Part shown: piece after piece, positions 4,970 through 13,938 of the stretch | Layout: each line of letters begins with the position of its first letter | How positions within the stretch are numbered: the stretch's first letter is position 1 | Assembly: GCA_007120055.1 (NCBI GenBank) | Contig: SKOL01000382.1 | Location: 1 to 16,586 of the forward strand | Direction: 5' to 3' | DNA length: 16,586 nt | Source of the DNA: Anaerobacillus sp. | GTDB taxonomy: Bacteria; Bacillota; Bacilli; Bacillales_H; Anaerobacillaceae | Made by a program: the position numbers and the translations under genes | Notes under the pieces: generated by a model | The model's database searches: none | What the model was told of the DNA's origin: nothing | What the model saw: only the letters and a program-made list of their open reading frames with translations

Positions 4970-6292
4970 TTAATCTTGTGGGAATAGATTCGATAATATA
5001 TGATGTATTTTTTTTCTATCCACAATAATATTATTTGCTATCTTTTTTAAATAATAATCTTCATCAGATAAGGAATGATATATAGAGTAAGCCTCACTCT
5101 CATCAGTAACTGAGTATAATAAATCAACAAAAATTCCCATTACAAACCACCTATTATGGCTTACACCAATTTCAAGTAAAGCTTTTAATATTTCCTCATG
5201 TATTTCTACATCACTTATGTTTTGAAAGATTTCTTGATATTTATTTGCTAATGTGTCAGTGTAACTAAACGGCCAACCATGACTACTTGTATGCTTGATA
5301 AACTTTTTCAAAACTTTGTTCATTACCACTGGATATTTATCGAATAAATTTTTAATTACAGTAGAATTAATTTTCATAATAGTCTCATGTAATTCTTCAT
5401 CGTCAGTGTATTTAGAAAGGTTATCAGCCAATTTATCAACTTTTGAAGTAGTGTCAAGGATATAATCTAAATCATCGTAGGTATTTAAATCGTTTATTAG
5501 TTCCAGTAGATCAGTATTACTTTCACTTTCAGTTAATAAGTCCATTGCAATATTAAAATGACGTTTTAATGAAGTAACTGAATCGAATCTGTCACTACGT
5601 TGATCTTCAGTACATTTTCGAATTACATATTGTATAGCAGGAGGGACTTGATTTAAATCTAAAACAGATGGTTTTGTTCCAGTAAATGCTTCATATACCA
5701 TTTTACCAAAACTATATATGTCTGTTCGATGATCTACTTTTTTTAAAGATTCCTTCTGTTCTGGAGAGCAATAGTATTCCGAACCAATTGCCATAAAGGT
5801 TCTAGTTAGCCTTCCCCCTCTTTCTGCTAAAGGATTGATGCATAAGCCTAAATCACATAAAACTAGATCGTTATCGTTATTTAACAGTACATTCCCTGGT
5901 TTTAAATCTCTATGATAGTACCCTTCATCATGCAGATATTCTATACCTTCTAAAATTTTGTTATATATTAATTTTAATCGATTGTAATCGCTTGATAAGG
6001 ATGATTGAATTTGAGTTAAACTCATATTATATTTCTTCATTGTATAGAAGTAAGGTTCTTTACTTAAGTTTGACCCCTCACATTTAATAATCCTTGGGTG
6101 GTCAAGCTGCTTTAAGTAGGCTACCTCCCTTTTGAATCGTTCAATTGAATCAGAGTCAAGCTGAACTAATTTTTTAAAAGCGTATTCCTCAGGTTGTTCA
6201 ATATCATTAACAATTTTTTTTGCAAGGAAAACTTCGCCAAATCCGCTCTCTTCCCCAAGCTTTCCATAGGTATTCCAGACTCTTTTCTCCAT
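4970..6292 (-). CDS. Eukaryotic-type Ser/Thr protein kinase with helical C-terminal domain
   Basis: A 440-residue cytoplasmic protein. The start MEKRVWNTYGKLGEE is chosen because GGAGGG lies 9 bp upstream. The kinase domain covers about residues 8-260: glycine loop GEESGFGEVFLAK (15-25), ATP-binding Lys in YAFKKL (40), helix-C Glu in REVAYL (56), catalytic YYHRDLKPGN (HRD 127-129, Lys 131, Asn 134), DLG in place of DFG (147-149), SPE (176-178) and DIYSFG (191-196). All catalytic residues are present. Residues about 270-440 are helical with no membrane segment or PASTA repeats, unlike housekeeping PrkC. Soluble kinases with extra domains beside restriction genes are known in phage defence (for example Stk2 abortive infection), so a defence role is plausible but inferred. 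It runs opposite to its neighbours as its own unit. Confidence 0.85.
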   Translation of the reverse strand: MEKRVWNTYGKLGEESGFGEVFLAKKIVNDIEQPEEYAFKKLVQLDSDSIERFKREVAYLKQLDHPRIIKCEGSNLSKEPYFYTMKKYNMSLTQIQSSLSSDYNRLKLIYNKILEGIEYLHDEGYYHRDLKPGNVLLNNDNDLVLCDLGLCINPLAERGGRLTRTFMAIGSEYYCSPEQKESLKKVDHRTDIYSFGKMVYEAFTGTKPSVLDLNQVPPAIQYVIRKCTEDQRSDRFDSVTSLKRHFNIAMDLLTESESNTDLLELINDLNTYDDLDYILDTTSKVDKLADNLSKYTDDEELHETIMKINSTVIKNLFDKYPVVMNKVLKKFIKHTSSHGWPFSYTDTLANKYQEIFQNISDVEIHEEILKALLEIGVSHNRWFVMGIFVDLLYSVTDESEAYSIYHSLSDEDYYLKKIANNIIVDRKKIHHILSNLFPQD

Positions 6293-6536
6293 AGATAAAT
6301 TCCCTCCAGTAACAACTTTTTTCCGACGATTAATTCCAATAATATACATCTTACAATAAAAAAAACTATTAATCTATTGAATTGCCGAAGATTAATTATC
6401 AAAATTTTAACTGAAATAGAGAATAGAGGCAGTCAATGAGAGTTTTAACCGCTGCTCTTGTAAATTTATGTTAAAATAAGAATAAATCAAATAACGTAAT
6501 TCCTATAATAAAGTTGGAAATAATGGAGGTCTACAT

Positions 6537-6737
6537 ATGGTAGCAAAAGCTGATATAAATTTTCAGAAAGACTTGTTCGATGCAGCCACAAACATGCGTG
6601 GAAGTGTGGCACCGGCTGACTATAAACATTACGTTTTACCATTAATATTTTTACGGTACTTATCTAATCGTTATGAACTAAGAAAAGAAGAAATAGACAA
6701 TTTAGTTAAGGATCCTAATAGTGACTGGTACGCTTAA
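6537..6737 (+). pseudogene. hsdM: hsdM 5' fragment, type I methyltransferase N-terminus
   Basis: Sixty-six codons from ATG 6537, behind a good GGAGG site at 6523-6527. NFQKDLFDAATNMRGSVAPADYKHYVLPLIFLRYLSNRYELRKEEI is the characteristic N-terminal helical bundle of HsdM, the methylating subunit of type I restriction-modification enzymes. Intact HsdM is about 500 residues; here the frame ends at NSDWYA, before the AdoMet-binding and NPPF catalytic motifs. It then runs straight into the hsdR tail. The fragment cannot methylate. The preserved start and ribosome site mean a short peptide may still be made. Confidence 0.88.
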
Positions 6738-7132
6738 AAGATTATCATAATAGAATTATTCAAGCAGCAGATGTTGTACGAATGATGGCTGACATGAAAA
6801 ACGAAGTCGATGATGAAGCAGATTTCCGCAAAGACCTTGGACTATCGGATGAAGAAGTTGAATTCTATAAAGCAATTACTTCACTAAAAATGGAAGCCTT
6901 TGATAATAAGTTTCTAGTAGACCTTATTCATAAGGTAGTAAAAGAATTGAAAAAGAACTTGAGCCAAGACTGGACGAGCGAACACCGTAAAAATATTTAT
7001 GCCAAAGTGAACATGGCTGTGAAGAAGGTTCTAATGAGAGAAGGAATTAAAGGTCAGCAATTGATTTTTATTACAAAAGCCATCATGGAAGAGGCAAAAG
7101 AGCAGTATAAAGATTGGCCACAGAATGCATAA
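6725..7132 (+). pseudogene. hsdR: hsdR 3' fragment, type I restriction subunit C-terminus
   Basis: The open frame begins within the hsdM remnant and reads RLKDYHNRIIQAADVVRMMADMKNE, then LGLSDEEVEFYKAITS and KKVLMREGIKGQQLIFITKAIMEEAKEQYKDWP. This is the C-terminal helical part of HsdR that contacts the methyltransferase core. Intact HsdR is about 1000 residues; the nuclease and helicase domains are absent. The frame differs from that of the hsdM fragment, so the join near 6725-6735 is an out-of-frame deletion scar that removed the rest of hsdM, all of hsdS and most of hsdR. Translation from ATG 6782 is possible but probably without function. Confidence 0.88.
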
Positions 7133-7218
7133 ATATTTTGTTTTAATTAAAGAGATTAGTTAAGGCGTATTAAAGGAAATCGAATAGTGTTTAATAGTAA
7201 TGAGAACATGAATTGTGG

Positions 7219-7236
7219 CCTTCGTTCCAGCGAAGG
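7219..7236 (+). other. Small hairpin between hsdR remnant and HEPN-like gene
   Basis: CCTTCG and CGAAGG pair around TTCCAG. It lacks a clean T-run (ATGTCTTGTTTT follows), so it is at best a weak terminator or part of the 5' untranslated region of the next gene. Confidence 0.35.
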
Positions 7237-7286
7237 ATGTCTTGTTTTGAAAATAAAAACAAATAGTCGTAGAGGGTGAATTTAGT

Positions 7287-8579
7287 ATGAAATTATCCAT
7301 TGAGCGATGGATAGAGGGGTTAGAAGTTTCTAAGGATGCAAATGATCTCATGAAAGAAGCAGTTTTATGTTATAAATCTTCCGCATATCGAGCATCAATG
7401 TTATTTTCGTATCTTTGCTTCCAAACCATCGTGAAAGATAGGTTGTTGGAAAGCGATATACCACAGAATATACATCGACAGAGGTGGGAGGATATACTGA
7501 AAAAGATTAGAAATGATGATACATGGGATCGAGAAGTGTTTGATTGTATTCAAGCAAATAGTGAAAGAAGTAAAGTTTTTAATATTAGTGATGACTTGCG
7601 AAACCAAGTAACTTTCTGGAAAAACAGAAGAAATGATTGTGCACATTCCAAAAACAACAAAGTAGACTATGCTCACGTCGAATCATTTTGGCTATTCATG
7701 ACTTCAAACATTGGTAAATTTGTTGTAAATGGTAGTAGAGAAGCCCTCTTAAACAAAATAAAAAACCATTTTGATCTAAGACTAACCCCAAAAGGTAAAG
7801 ACTCAACTTTTCTTGTACAGGAAATATCTAATGTAATAGAAAGTGAAAAATTACAAGACTTTATGGAGGATTTAGTACATGTTTTAAGAGAAGTTAGACC
7901 ATACATAAATTCTGATGAAGATATATATGATTTTTTAAACAAATTATTTAACAGTGAAAAAGAAGATGTAATTAAAGCATTTATTCAATGTATAAAAGGA
8001 AAACAAGAAATGGTTTTACAACTTTTTGATTACTACCCAAATAGAATCGTTTATTTTGCCGATGACCACCACTTCATACGCAACTTGTGGTATGAAAAAT
8101 TAACTGATGATCCATTTATTAATGCTTTAACGATTTATTGTGGTCTATTAAGAAATAACCTTATACCTCAAGAAGAGGTTGAAGAATCAATGAAACATAT
8201 AATGTTTATGATTAATCCGGAAGAATTAAAAGAAATGAAAAATTTAGACATTTTAAATGAATTTGGCTTCTTTCAAATTTTTAAGAAAGTTTGTTTTGTC
8301 GGAGATTTCTTAGGACCAAAAATAAATGACTATGATTTTGCAAATAAGCATAAAGGGCTAATCACTATGTACTTAAAGATAAATGATTTAGATGAAAAGG
8401 TTGTTGGGGTACTATGTAACTTATTTTCAGATGAAACATACCATCCATGGAAACTTAGAGAATCTTTATTAGTATTATTTTCGGAAAATCCGTGTAAGAA
8501 AGAAGAATTTGAGAGTATTACCTTAGAAAAGGGTTTTGATTTGCCAGGTGCATTAGGGTTTGTAACACATAATGTTTAA
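7287..8579 (+). CDS. HEPN-like domain protein, candidate defence effector
   Basis: A 430-residue soluble protein, ATG 7287, 9 bp after AGAGGGTG. The N-terminal 140 residues are all helical: a pattern of ANDLMKEAVLCYKSSAYRASMLFSYLCFQTIVKDRLL then RNQVTFWKNRRNDCAHSKNNKVDYAHVESFW. R115-NDCA-H120 is an RX4H motif placed after the last helix pair, as in HEPN ribonucleases of abortive infection and toxin systems. The middle and C-terminal 290 residues are helical, with several Tyr/Phe-rich segments, and I recognise no domain there. It sits directly behind a wrecked type I restriction locus and across from a kinase, and ends at its own terminator (8692). An accessory or independent RNA-cleaving defence role is an inference from the motif and the location. 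Confidence 0.65.
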   Translation: MKLSIERWIEGLEVSKDANDLMKEAVLCYKSSAYRASMLFSYLCFQTIVKDRLLESDIPQNIHRQRWEDILKKIRNDDTWDREVFDCIQANSERSKVFNISDDLRNQVTFWKNRRNDCAHSKNNKVDYAHVESFWLFMTSNIGKFVVNGSREALLNKIKNHFDLRLTPKGKDSTFLVQEISNVIESEKLQDFMEDLVHVLREVRPYINSDEDIYDFLNKLFNSEKEDVIKAFIQCIKGKQEMVLQLFDYYPNRIVYFADDHHFIRNLWYEKLTDDPFINALTIYCGLLRNNLIPQEEVEESMKHIMFMINPEELKEMKNLDILNEFGFFQIFKKVCFVGDFLGPKINDYDFANKHKGLITMYLKINDLDEKVVGVLCNLFSDETYHPWKLRESLLVLFSENPCKKEEFESITLEKGFDLPGALGFVTHNV

Positions 8580-8691
8580 TTTAAATTTTTAATCGTTTTT
8601 TATAAAACAAAAATAAAAAAATTATCACCTATGCTTGCCATGCGGTAAAAAAATGATTATCATAAAGATAAATCCATAATATTCAAATGAG

Positions 8692-8738
8692 AAGCACTCA
8701 TTTACCCAAATTTTTGGGATAAATGTGTGCTTTTTTAT
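8692..8738 (+). terminator. Rho-independent terminator after the HEPN-like gene
   Basis: AAGCACTCATTTACCCAAA pairs with TTGGGATAAATGTGTGCTT with few mismatches and is followed by TTTTTT. It separates the cargo from the transposition genes, about 110 bp after the HEPN-like stop codon. Confidence 0.88.
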
Positions 8739-8771
8739 GTTTATTGTATCAAAATTGGAATATTTTTCATT

Positions 8772-8809
8772 CGGGGCGGGATAATACCCTCAAAATGAGG
8801 TGAACCCCG
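8772..8809 (+). promoter_or_regulatory. Hairpin masking the tniQ1 ribosome binding site
   Basis: CGGGG (8772-8776) can pair with CCCCG (8805-8809), and inside it CCTC (8788-8791) pairs with GAGG (8797-8800) around AAAAT. GAGG is the core of the only good ribosome binding site for tniQ1, and the outer stem reaches the first base of the start codon GTG 8809. Folding would hold translation down. GC-rich arms stand out in this AT-rich region. Confidence 0.5.
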
Positions 8810-10200
8810 TGTGTAAAAATTTCTCTTGTACCGAAAGAAGTGTATTGTACAATTTAGAGCCAAAAGGTTTGGGAACAGTAATGGTGGAAAGTTTTACAAG
8901 TTATCTAACTAGAATAGCAAATGAGCATAATACCACAGTTGGTTACTTGGTAAATAAGTTATTAATTCCAAATATGAATAGGGAGTATCTCACTAGGAGT
9001 AGTGACTTCGGCGGTAATCGCTTCTATGAAGGAGCGAAAACATTAAATGGCTATATGGAAAATGCCCAAGAAGCTACAAATGTATTGGCAAAATTAACAT
9101 TTAGAAGTGACTTACATGAATTAACTTTACTACATTGGAGAAAAATTTTCCCTTTAAGGGGGCTAATGAAAACTTCTTTATCATGGTGCCCTTATTGCAT
9201 AAAAGATTGGATAAAAAATAGGAAGACAGTTTATTACCCTCTAATTTGGTATTTAAAGAGTATTAATATATGTGATATTCACTCATGTTATTTGACTAAT
9301 ACTTGTCCTTTTTGTCAGAAAGAGCAAGATATTCTTCGAAGACAATCTTTAGTTGGATTTTGTCAGCATTGTTTTCAACGGTTAGACGATGAATCAAATT
9401 TAGAGCTATGTACTCAAGAAGTTCATGGCTGGAAAAGATTTCTTATTCGAAGCATTTCTTCATTATTAGTTCATGAGAAGGAAATGTACTCGAACAAGAA
9501 TTTGAAGTTGGTCGAAAATCTCAACCTAATTTATGTTGAAGTATTTTTGGGTAATCAAACTAACTTTAGTAAGCATTTGAACTTTGCTAAGAATACGGTT
9601 AGTGGATGGCTGAAAGGTGATGCTACTCCAACATTAGAGAATCAAATTTACATATGTTATCGGCTGAATTTAGAGATACAAAACCTGCTTTTTAATACTC
9701 TAGATATTACTGAAATTGAAATTTCGGAACAGAAAGAAAAAAACATAGTATCTTCTGATTCGAAACATAAGGAGCAGCTTGATTACAATTTGATTGAAAA
9801 GCAACTAGAAGAAATATTAGAAAATGATGAAGGTCTTTCTATGGCAGCTACTGCAGAAAAAATTGGAGTGAGTAAAAGAATGCTTTATAGAAACTACAGA
9901 AATCTTTGTGTTCGAATATCAAATAGATACAAGCAATACATAGAAAAGAAAAAAACTCAAAGGATAATTGAACTGAAAAACAAGATAAACGAAACCTTTA
10001 AATTCTTATTAAAACAAGGGATTTATCCAAGTAGAAGAAAGATGGAAAATTCGATGAATAAACCGGGTGTACTAAAAGAAAGGGAATTGCAGATTTATTG
10101 GAAGGATTTATTAATTCGTAATGATCTGTCCAATATGGATGTTCTAAGGGAAGGTGATAGCTTTGGTAATGGAGATAACAGAGTTCAATCAATGGGCTGA
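8809..10200 (+). CDS. tniQ: TniQ/TnsD-type target-selection protein 1
   Basis: About 463 residues from GTG 8809, 6 bp after GAGGTG; a GTG at 8800 would overlap that ribosome site. The TniQ domain opens with LYNLEPKGLGTVMVESFTSYLTRIANEH (residues about 13-41). The zinc ribbon has ligands C127-C130 (CPYC), C155-H158 (CDIH), C166-C169 (CPFC) and C185-C188 (CQHC). A helix-turn-helix follows (FSKHLNFAKNTVSGWLKG, about 253-270). The C-terminal part (340-440) holds another HTH-like unit, AEKIGVSKRMLYRNYRNLCVRI, and a basic coiled segment. TnsD-type TniQ proteins bind a specific attachment sequence and recruit TnsC. It overlaps tnsAB by 32-47 bp, implying coupled translation. Placement upstream of the transposase gene is less usual than the tnsC-side position of TnsD. 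Confidence 0.92.
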   Translation: MCKNFSCTERSVLYNLEPKGLGTVMVESFTSYLTRIANEHNTTVGYLVNKLLIPNMNREYLTRSSDFGGNRFYEGAKTLNGYMENAQEATNVLAKLTFRSDLHELTLLHWRKIFPLRGLMKTSLSWCPYCIKDWIKNRKTVYYPLIWYLKSINICDIHSCYLTNTCPFCQKEQDILRRQSLVGFCQHCFQRLDDESNLELCTQEVHGWKRFLIRSISSLLVHEKEMYSNKNLKLVENLNLIYVEVFLGNQTNFSKHLNFAKNTVSGWLKGDATPTLENQIYICYRLNLEIQNLLFNTLDITEIEISEQKEKNIVSSDSKHKEQLDYNLIEKQLEEILENDEGLSMAATAEKIGVSKRMLYRNYRNLCVRISNRYKQYIEKKKTQRIIELKNKINETFKFLLKQGIYPSRRKMENSMNKPGVLKERELQIYWKDLLIRNDLSNMDVLREGDSFGNGDNRVQSMG

Positions 10201-12832
10201 AAGATTAGGTTTATCAGAAGAGGCGAAGAAAGAAATTGAACGAATAAGGAACTTACCTCCAGCACGGCGAGTTGGTGGTGGTAAAAACAATGTAAGTGGA
10301 AAATTCATTAGTAAGAAGATGGGAGAAACAATTCAATTTGAAAGTCACAAGGTAGAATACGTTTATGAGCATATGCTTGAATATGATGAAAATGTGTTAG
10401 AGTTTTATGATCAGCCTCCTTCCATAAAGTTACAAAGTGTGGCTAAGACCGGAAGAAAAGGCGGGTATATGTATACCGCTGATTATTTTGTGTTAGAAAA
10501 AGATAAAGCTTACTGGGTCGAGTGTAGAACTGAGGAGAAATTAATTAAACTTTCACAGGATAACCCAAATAAATATTATTTTGACGGATCTTGGGAATAT
10601 GTCCCGCTTAGAAATTATGCCGAAAAGTTTAACTTAGGCGCTAAAGTGTTTTCGTCAAAGGAAATAAACTGGAAACTCCATAGAAATATAAAATATTTAA
10701 AAGGTTATATTGATGGGAAATATAAACCAGCCAATGAAGCAGTAACCTGTATAAAGAAAAAAATTCTTTCGTCCCCAAATCTGACACTACAAGATTTAAT
10801 TCAAAATGCTGGAGTTGAAAGTTCATATTCAACAGATGATATCAATGCACTAATTGCTTCGCAAGAACTATATGTTGATTTGCACAATTCGGTGTTAAGT
10901 GATCCAAAGAGTGTGAAGATATTTTTAAACAAAGAACAGAGAAACGTTTTTTCAATTATCAATGAGAGTTCCTTAAATACTCCTAGTACTTATAAAGTCG
11001 AATTGAAATCTGGATCTAGGATTCTTTGGGGTGAAAAAGTATTTACAATAAAAAATTGTGGATCAGATATAGTTTTTCTGGAATCTGAGGATGGGACATA
11101 CACTGATTTACCCTTAAATATATTTGAAAATTATGTTAGAGAAGGGTATATCAAAGGAACAGCTAGTAATGTAGGTGTTAATGAATCTAATATTACTAGA
11201 GAGATTATGGAAGCTAATGAAGATGACTTAAAAATTGCAAATAAAAGATATGATATAGTAAAACGTTATTTAAATGCTGAAGAACTGGGATCAATAAATG
11301 TAACTGATAGGACTATTAGAAATTGGGTGAAAAAATATAAAGATGCTGAAGTAGCTTGTGGCAACGGATATATTGGGCTTTTACCACAGAATAAAAAGAG
11401 GGGGAATAAAAAGCCCAAAATGTCACAAGAAACTAAAGATTTGATGGATGAAATTATTGAAGAGAGTTATCAAACCATTAAAAATAAAACGGCAAAAATG
11501 GTGCATGGTGAATTGTTAAATATATGTGAGAAGAATAATATCCACCCTCCTTCTTATACAACATTTTGTAAAGCAATAAAAGATAAAGGGGAATATGCTA
11601 ATAAACAAAAGCGAGAAGGTAATCGGGCTGCATATAAACATGAAAATTTTTATTTGGAACTTGAATTTACAACACCCAAACATGGTGACAGAGTATTTGA
11701 AATTGCTCATATTGATCACACGGAACTTGATATTGAACTTGACATTAATGGTGAAGAATCGAGGAGGCCTTGGTGTACATTAATGATTGATGCGTACTCA
11801 AGGAGGATTCTTGCTTTTTATTTATCATTTGAAGCACCTTCGTACAGGTCCTGTATGATGGTAATTCGGGAGTGTGTAAAGAATTACAATCGCTTACCAG
11901 AATGTATTGTGCTTGATGGTGGTAAGGAATTTAATAGTATTTATTTTGAATCGCTATTAGCCAGATATGGGATTGATAAAAAGGAGAGACCTCCAGCTAA
12001 AGGGAGATATGGAAATGTTGTTGAGCGATTATTTGGCGTTGCAAATAAAATGTTTATTCATGCTTTAAAAGGTAATACACAACTCATGAAAAATGTACGT
12101 CAAGTAACTAAATCAGTTAATCCTAAAAATCATGCTATATGGAAGTTTGAGGATTTTTATAAATTGTTTGAAGGCTGGGTAAATGAAATTTACGATAATA
12201 TTAAAAATCCATCATTAGCACAGTCCCCTAAAGAGGCTTATGAAGACTCTTTATTAAATACCGGAAATAGACCAGACTCTTTAATTCCTTATGATGAAAA
12301 TTTTATTATTATGACATTACCCTCCCCAAAAGGAAAGACAAGGAAAATACAAAATGGAGGAATAAAGCTAGATAATAGGTGGTATTGGAGCGATAAATTT
12401 CTTAATCCAAGAATTGAAGGGGAAAATGTAGAGGTACGTTATGATCCATTTAACATAGGGATCACGTTTGTTTATATAAATAATAGATGGGAGAAGTGTA
12501 CTTCTGAGTATTTTGCTCAGTTTAATGGTAAGACAGAGAAGGAGATTCAACTAATAACTGAGCAGTTAAAGGAAGAGAGAAGAGGTTACTCCCGAAACAG
12601 TCAGATTACAGCGAAAATAGTTGCTAAATTTATACAGGAGCTAGAAATAATGGAAAAGGATTTGGAGCTACAAAAAATTGAGCAGGAAAATAAGACACGA
12701 AGGCAACATCTAACAATAGTAGATGAAAATGATTCTAGTTTACAAACAAACAATGCTGAAGAAGAGTACGTTGAAAATCAAAGTGAAGAGGAATTAGAAT
12801 ACTATGGCGATATGGAGGATCTAGGCTTATGA
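10169..12832 (+). CDS. tnsAB: TnsA-TnsB fusion transposase
   Basis: About 887 residues from ATG 10169; TTG 10163 or GTG 10154 in the same frame are possible. Residues 1-180 are a TnsA-type nuclease: HKVEYVYEHMLEYDENVLEFYDQPPS (catalytic Glu about 63), YTADY (Asp 105), then WVECRTEEKL where the usual E-x-K Lys is Arg 120. The TnsA C-terminal domain runs to about 260. TnsB follows: HTH region, then an RNase H fold with AHIDHTELD (Asp 516), CIVLDGGKEF (Asp 583) and GNVVERLFG (Glu 619), then a beta-barrel and an acidic tail (EEEYVENQSEEELEYYG) that may contact TnsC. TnsB joins 3' ends to target; TnsA cuts 5' strands to allow cut-and-paste. Fused TnsAB is known in several Tn7-like branches. The start overlaps tniQ1 and the stop overlaps tnsC (ATGA). 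Confidence 0.95.
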   Translation: MEITEFNQWAERLGLSEEAKKEIERIRNLPPARRVGGGKNNVSGKFISKKMGETIQFESHKVEYVYEHMLEYDENVLEFYDQPPSIKLQSVAKTGRKGGYMYTADYFVLEKDKAYWVECRTEEKLIKLSQDNPNKYYFDGSWEYVPLRNYAEKFNLGAKVFSSKEINWKLHRNIKYLKGYIDGKYKPANEAVTCIKKKILSSPNLTLQDLIQNAGVESSYSTDDINALIASQELYVDLHNSVLSDPKSVKIFLNKEQRNVFSIINESSLNTPSTYKVELKSGSRILWGEKVFTIKNCGSDIVFLESEDGTYTDLPLNIFENYVREGYIKGTASNVGVNESNITREIMEANEDDLKIANKRYDIVKRYLNAEELGSINVTDRTIRNWVKKYKDAEVACGNGYIGLLPQNKKRGNKKPKMSQETKDLMDEIIEESYQTIKNKTAKMVHGELLNICEKNNIHPPSYTTFCKAIKDKGEYANKQKREGNRAAYKHENFYLELEFTTPKHGDRVFEIAHIDHTELDIELDINGEESRRPWCTLMIDAYSRRILAFYLSFEAPSYRSCMMVIRECVKNYNRLPECIVLDGGKEFNSIYFESLLARYGIDKKERPPAKGRYGNVVERLFGVANKMFIHALKGNTQLMKNVRQVTKSVNPKNHAIWKFEDFYKLFEGWVNEIYDNIKNPSLAQSPKEAYEDSLLNTGNRPDSLIPYDENFIIMTLPSPKGKTRKIQNGGIKLDNRWYWSDKFLNPRIEGENVEVRYDPFNIGITFVYINNRWEKCTSEYFAQFNGKTEKEIQLITEQLKEERRGYSRNSQITAKIVAKFIQELEIMEKDLELQKIEQENKTRRQHLTIVDENDSSLQTNNAEEEYVENQSEEELEYYGDMEDLGL

Positions 12833-13938
12833 GTAGTAAACCTGAAAATTCGAAGAGGGAAATCTTGCTAAAAACAAAGGAGGAAAAGGTACTTTTTTTT
12901 GAGAAATTTACAGCATCACACCCAAAGTTAGTGAAAGTAATGAAAAAGCTAAAAAATGAAATTTATGCACCTAGTAATTCAGATATCTTAATGGTCGTAG
13001 GACCTTCGGGTGTTGGTAAATCTAAATTATTTGAGAGAACATTAATTTCAGTCTATAAAGATTTTTCTGATGAAATGAACACAGATAAGAGCATGATTCC
13101 AATTGCAGGAATGGAACTGCCTAACCCAGACTTAGGAAAATTTAGTTGGAAGGATTTTTATTATAGGGTTTTATCGCAACTAAATGAGCCTCTTCTTGAT
13201 TATAAGGTAGATATAGAAAAAATGACGGATAAACATTATAAAAAGAAGGCTGGGACTGCTCAAGAGTTAAGGAGATCTGTAGAAAATGCTTTTTACCATA
13301 GGAAAACTAAGGCATTTTTAATTGACGAAGCTCAGCACTTCTTTAATATAGGAGCTCGTTCAATATCGGAAAAGCAATTTAATTCAATTAAATCCTTAGC
13401 AAATATGTCCAATACAAAGATAGTGCTTTTCGGTACTTACCAATTAAATGACGTGATAAATTTGGATGGGCAACTATCAAGAAGAGTTAAAGAATTACAT
13501 TTGCCAAGGTATGATTATTATAACCCCGATGAAATTAAGATGTTCAAAAGTATTTTATTTTCTTTTGAAAAAAATTTACCAGTTGATGAGAAACCTGATT
13601 TAATTAGGCATCATGAATATATATTTGAACATTGTGTAGGTTGTACAGGGATTTTAAAAAGATGGTTACAGAGGTGCTTGTCTGATGCCCTAGACTCAAG
13701 GGAAAGGACAATAACTTTTGATAATTTAAAGAGAAATGCATTACAAAACAAAAAGCTGCTCACATTGGCAAAAGAAGCTATAGACGGAGAAAAGCAATTC
13801 TTTGAAAATGATAAAGATCTTGATGAATTAAAGGAGTTGCTTAAAACAAGCAAAAAACAAGAGCAAAGCGTAACTTCTAAAGGAAATAGAAAACCCGGAG
13901 TAAGAAATCCTGAAAGAGATCAGGTTGGTACAGGCTGA
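12829..13938 (+). CDS. tnsC: TnsC AAA+ ATPase, transposition regulator
   Basis: A 369-residue protein whose ATG overlaps the tnsAB stop by four bases. Walker A is VVGPSGVGKSKLFE (GPSGVGKS at 58-65), Walker B KAFLIDEAQHFF (Asp 166, Glu 167), sensor-1-like IVLFGTYQL (about 200), and an arginine-rich QLSRRVKELHLPRY. This is the TnsC/TniB AAA+ family, which assembles on DNA with ATP, reads the target-bound TniQ and activates TnsAB. After the ATPase core, a helical segment (about 300-345) leads to a basic tail, GNRKPGVRNPERDQVGTG, of the sort that contacts the transposase in Tn7-like systems. The length is typical for short TnsC proteins, below the roughly 555 residues of Tn7 TnsC. The gene ends in the first arm of a hairpin (13934-13965). 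Confidence 0.95.
   Translation: MSSKPENSKREILLKTKEEKVLFFEKFTASHPKLVKVMKKLKNEIYAPSNSDILMVVGPSGVGKSKLFERTLISVYKDFSDEMNTDKSMIPIAGMELPNPDLGKFSWKDFYYRVLSQLNEPLLDYKVDIEKMTDKHYKKKAGTAQELRRSVENAFYHRKTKAFLIDEAQHFFNIGARSISEKQFNSIKSLANMSNTKIVLFGTYQLNDVINLDGQLSRRVKELHLPRYDYYNPDEIKMFKSILFSFEKNLPVDEKPDLIRHHEYIFEHCVGCTGILKRWLQRCLSDALDSRERTITFDNLKRNALQNKKLLTLAKEAIDGEKQFFENDKDLDELKELLKTSKKQEQSVTSKGNRKPGVRNPERDQVGTG

Noticed and set aside
6166..6402. Overlapping minus-strand gene upstream of the kinase
   Set aside because: It lies in another frame over the kinase N-terminus, has no ribosome site and reads as low-complexity hydrophobic sequence.
8650..8675. Fur-box-like sequence (AATGATTATCAT)
   Set aside because: Only one half matches well, it lies upstream of a terminator, and no iron-related gene is near.
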